From positions 186,001-250,000 of the forward strand of contig JANBVI010000009.1 in the NCBI GenBank assembly GCA_024239075.1: a DNA stretch of 64,000 nucleotides, in the 5' to 3' direction. Below are positions 63,172 to 64,000 of this stretch, one piece after another. Source of the DNA: Fischerella sp. CENA71 (GTDB lineage Bacteria > Cyanobacteriota > Cyanobacteriia > Cyanobacteriales > Nostocaceae). The notes beneath the pieces are model-generated. The model was not told where the DNA came from and searched no databases. It was given only the letters and a program-made list of their open reading frames with translations. Every line of letters begins with the position of its first letter. The first letter of the stretch is position 1. Position numbers and translations under genes: made by a program.

Positions 63172-64000
63172 CTATAACTGCTTCACCTCAGAAACCAACT
63201 TCGCCACCATATCTTTGGCACTACCAAAAAGCATTGTGGTTTTATTTTTGTAGAACAACTCATTATCTACGCCAGCAAAACCTGCACTCATCCCGCGCTT
63301 AATCACAATTGTTTGCTTCGCCCGATCTACTTCCAAAATCGGCATTCCGTAAATTGGGCTGTTGGTATCACTGCGTGCGGCTGGATTTACCACGTCATTT
63401 GCCCCAATTACCAGCGCTACATCTGTTTGCTCAAACTGGGGATTGATATCTTCCATATCGTGCAGTTGCTCATAGGGAACGTTCGCTTCTGCTAGCAAGA
63501 CGTTCATGTGTCCGGGCATTCTGCCAGCTACAGGGTGAATGGCATACTTAACATCAACACCCATACGTTCGAGTTGATCTGCCAATTCGCGTACACTATG
63601 CTGTGCTTGCGCTACCGCCATTCCATAACCGGGAACAATGACTACAGAACGGGCATAACCCAACATCATCGCGCCTTCTTCTGGATCAATACTGCGGACG
63701 GTTTGATCTGTTGTACTACCACCAGCAGCACCGACGCTAGCACCTCCACTGCTGCCAAAAGCATCAAACAAAACGCTGATCAAAGAGCGATTCATCGCTT
63801 TACACATAATTTCGGTGAGGATGATCCCAGATGCTCCCACCAATGCACCAGCGATGATCAGCATGTTGTTCATCACCACAAAACCAGCAGCAGCCGCAGC
63901 TAAACCAGAAAAAGAGTTTAACAGCGAAATTACCACTGGCATATCACCGCCACCGATGGGGATGACGAACATCACGCCCAAAACTAGAGAAACTACAACA
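63172..64000 (-). CDS. pntB: NAD(P) transhydrogenase subunit beta, C-terminal part (partial)
   Basis: The frame is open to the window end (VVVSLVLGVMFVIPIGGGDMPVVISLLNSFSGLAAAAAGFV on -), so the start is beyond the window and internal Met codons are not starts. It holds the last two or three membrane helices and the domain III NADP(H)-binding part: VVIVPGYGMAVAQAQHSVRELADQLERMGVDVKYAIHPVAGRMPGHMNVLLAEANVPYEQLHDMEDINPQFEQTDVALVIGANDVVNPAARSDTNSPIYGMPILEVDRAKQTIVIKRGMSAGFAGVDNELF. It couples the proton gradient to NADPH formation. Confidence 0.95.
   Translation of the reverse strand, partial: VVVSLVLGVMFVIPIGGGDMPVVISLLNSFSGLAAAAAGFVVMNNMLIIAGALVGASGIILTEIMCKAMNRSLISVLFDAFGSSGGASVGAAGGSTTDQTVRSIDPEEGAMMLGYARSVVIVPGYGMAVAQAQHSVRELADQLERMGVDVKYAIHPVAGRMPGHMNVLLAEANVPYEQLHDMEDINPQFEQTDVALVIGANDVVNPAARSDTNSPIYGMPILEVDRAKQTIVIKRGMSAGFAGVDNELFYKNKTTMLFGSAKDMVAKLVSEVKQL

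Noticed and set aside
1-64000. CRISPR arrays, prophage, integrase/attachment sites, rRNA/tRNA genes
   Set aside because: None seen: the tandem repeats have no unique spacers of CRISPR type, and no phage or recombinase genes were recognised.

Overview
The window comes from the chromosome of a filamentous (probably heterocyst-forming, Nostocales-type) cyanobacterium. The evidence is photosynthesis and cyanobacterial genes (psbZ, zeta-carotene desaturase, Tab2, phylloquinone men genes, DUF3285, DUF3318, Npun_F0494-type protein), very frequent GCGATCGC (HIP1) octamers, and many short interspersed repeats: heptamers of the CCAATGA/TCATTTG type, palindromic elements and MITE-like elements. No tRNA, rRNA, CRISPR array or intact transposase gene was seen.

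Layout. 1-3.4 kb: phylloquinone genes menA (3' end), menC and menE on +, then a hotdog thioesterase on -. 3.5-5.9 kb: a two-gene minus-strand unit, an aminoglycoside-phosphotransferase-like kinase followed by a HopA1-family protein. This kinase/lyase pairing is the one known from thioviridamide and class V lanthipeptide biosynthesis, and it is the most intriguing candidate system here. A ~1 kb AT-rich gap precedes it. 6.9-9.4 kb: small envelope-type proteins (DUF948-like, YtxH), ribH and psbZ. 9.6-12.3 kb: a large DHH-CBS-CCA/poly(A) polymerase fusion. 13-18 kb: a lipoprotein, then a minus-strand housekeeping run psbB-independent and typical of cyanobacteria: prfB (with a programmed +1 frameshift), a short DUF3285 gene, ybeY, dgkA, trpG and a Tat-exported MBL-fold protein. 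18-19.6 kb: a GatD-like amidotransferase and a cobalamin riboswitch in front of a DUF1636 Cys-rich protein.

20-30 kb: a STAND-like ATPase with about 12 TPRs, a GT39 glycosyltransferase, a methyltransferase, a lipoprotein, a conserved unknown and alanine racemase. 29.7-33 kb: a partner-switching module (RsbW-like kinase, response-regulator/SpoIIE phosphatase) and a NarL-type regulator. 33.4-39 kb: a WecG/TagA glycosyltransferase, FtsE, an armadillo membrane protein, and UDP-glucose dehydrogenase plus UDP-glucuronate decarboxylase, which together give UDP-xylose for polysaccharide. 39.7-50 kb: DUF3318, YbjN, an unknown membrane protein, S-formylglutathione hydrolase, glucan phosphorylase, Tab2 and a PEP-synthase-like protein carrying a repeat-derived insertion. 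50.5-57.5 kb: MgtC, a secreted protein, peroxiredoxin Q, cobQ with a linked ferredoxin, an SRPBCC protein, zds and a short ribbon-helix-helix gene. 57.9-64 kb: two large unknowns, an IscA/HesB protein, a TPR protein, a small membrane protein and the 3' end of pntB.

Repeats shape the coding sequence itself. Heptamer repeats supply the stop of menC, the start region of menE, the start region of the DHH-CBS fusion and the last codons of the GT39 gene. Palindromic elements sit in frame inside menE and inside the PEP-synthase-like gene. Two ~115-bp MITE copies, one ~209-bp MITE with TTA flanks, and a ~200-bp dispersed repeat in two opposite copies are visible within this single window. All functions are inferred from reading sequences by eye; no database search was run.
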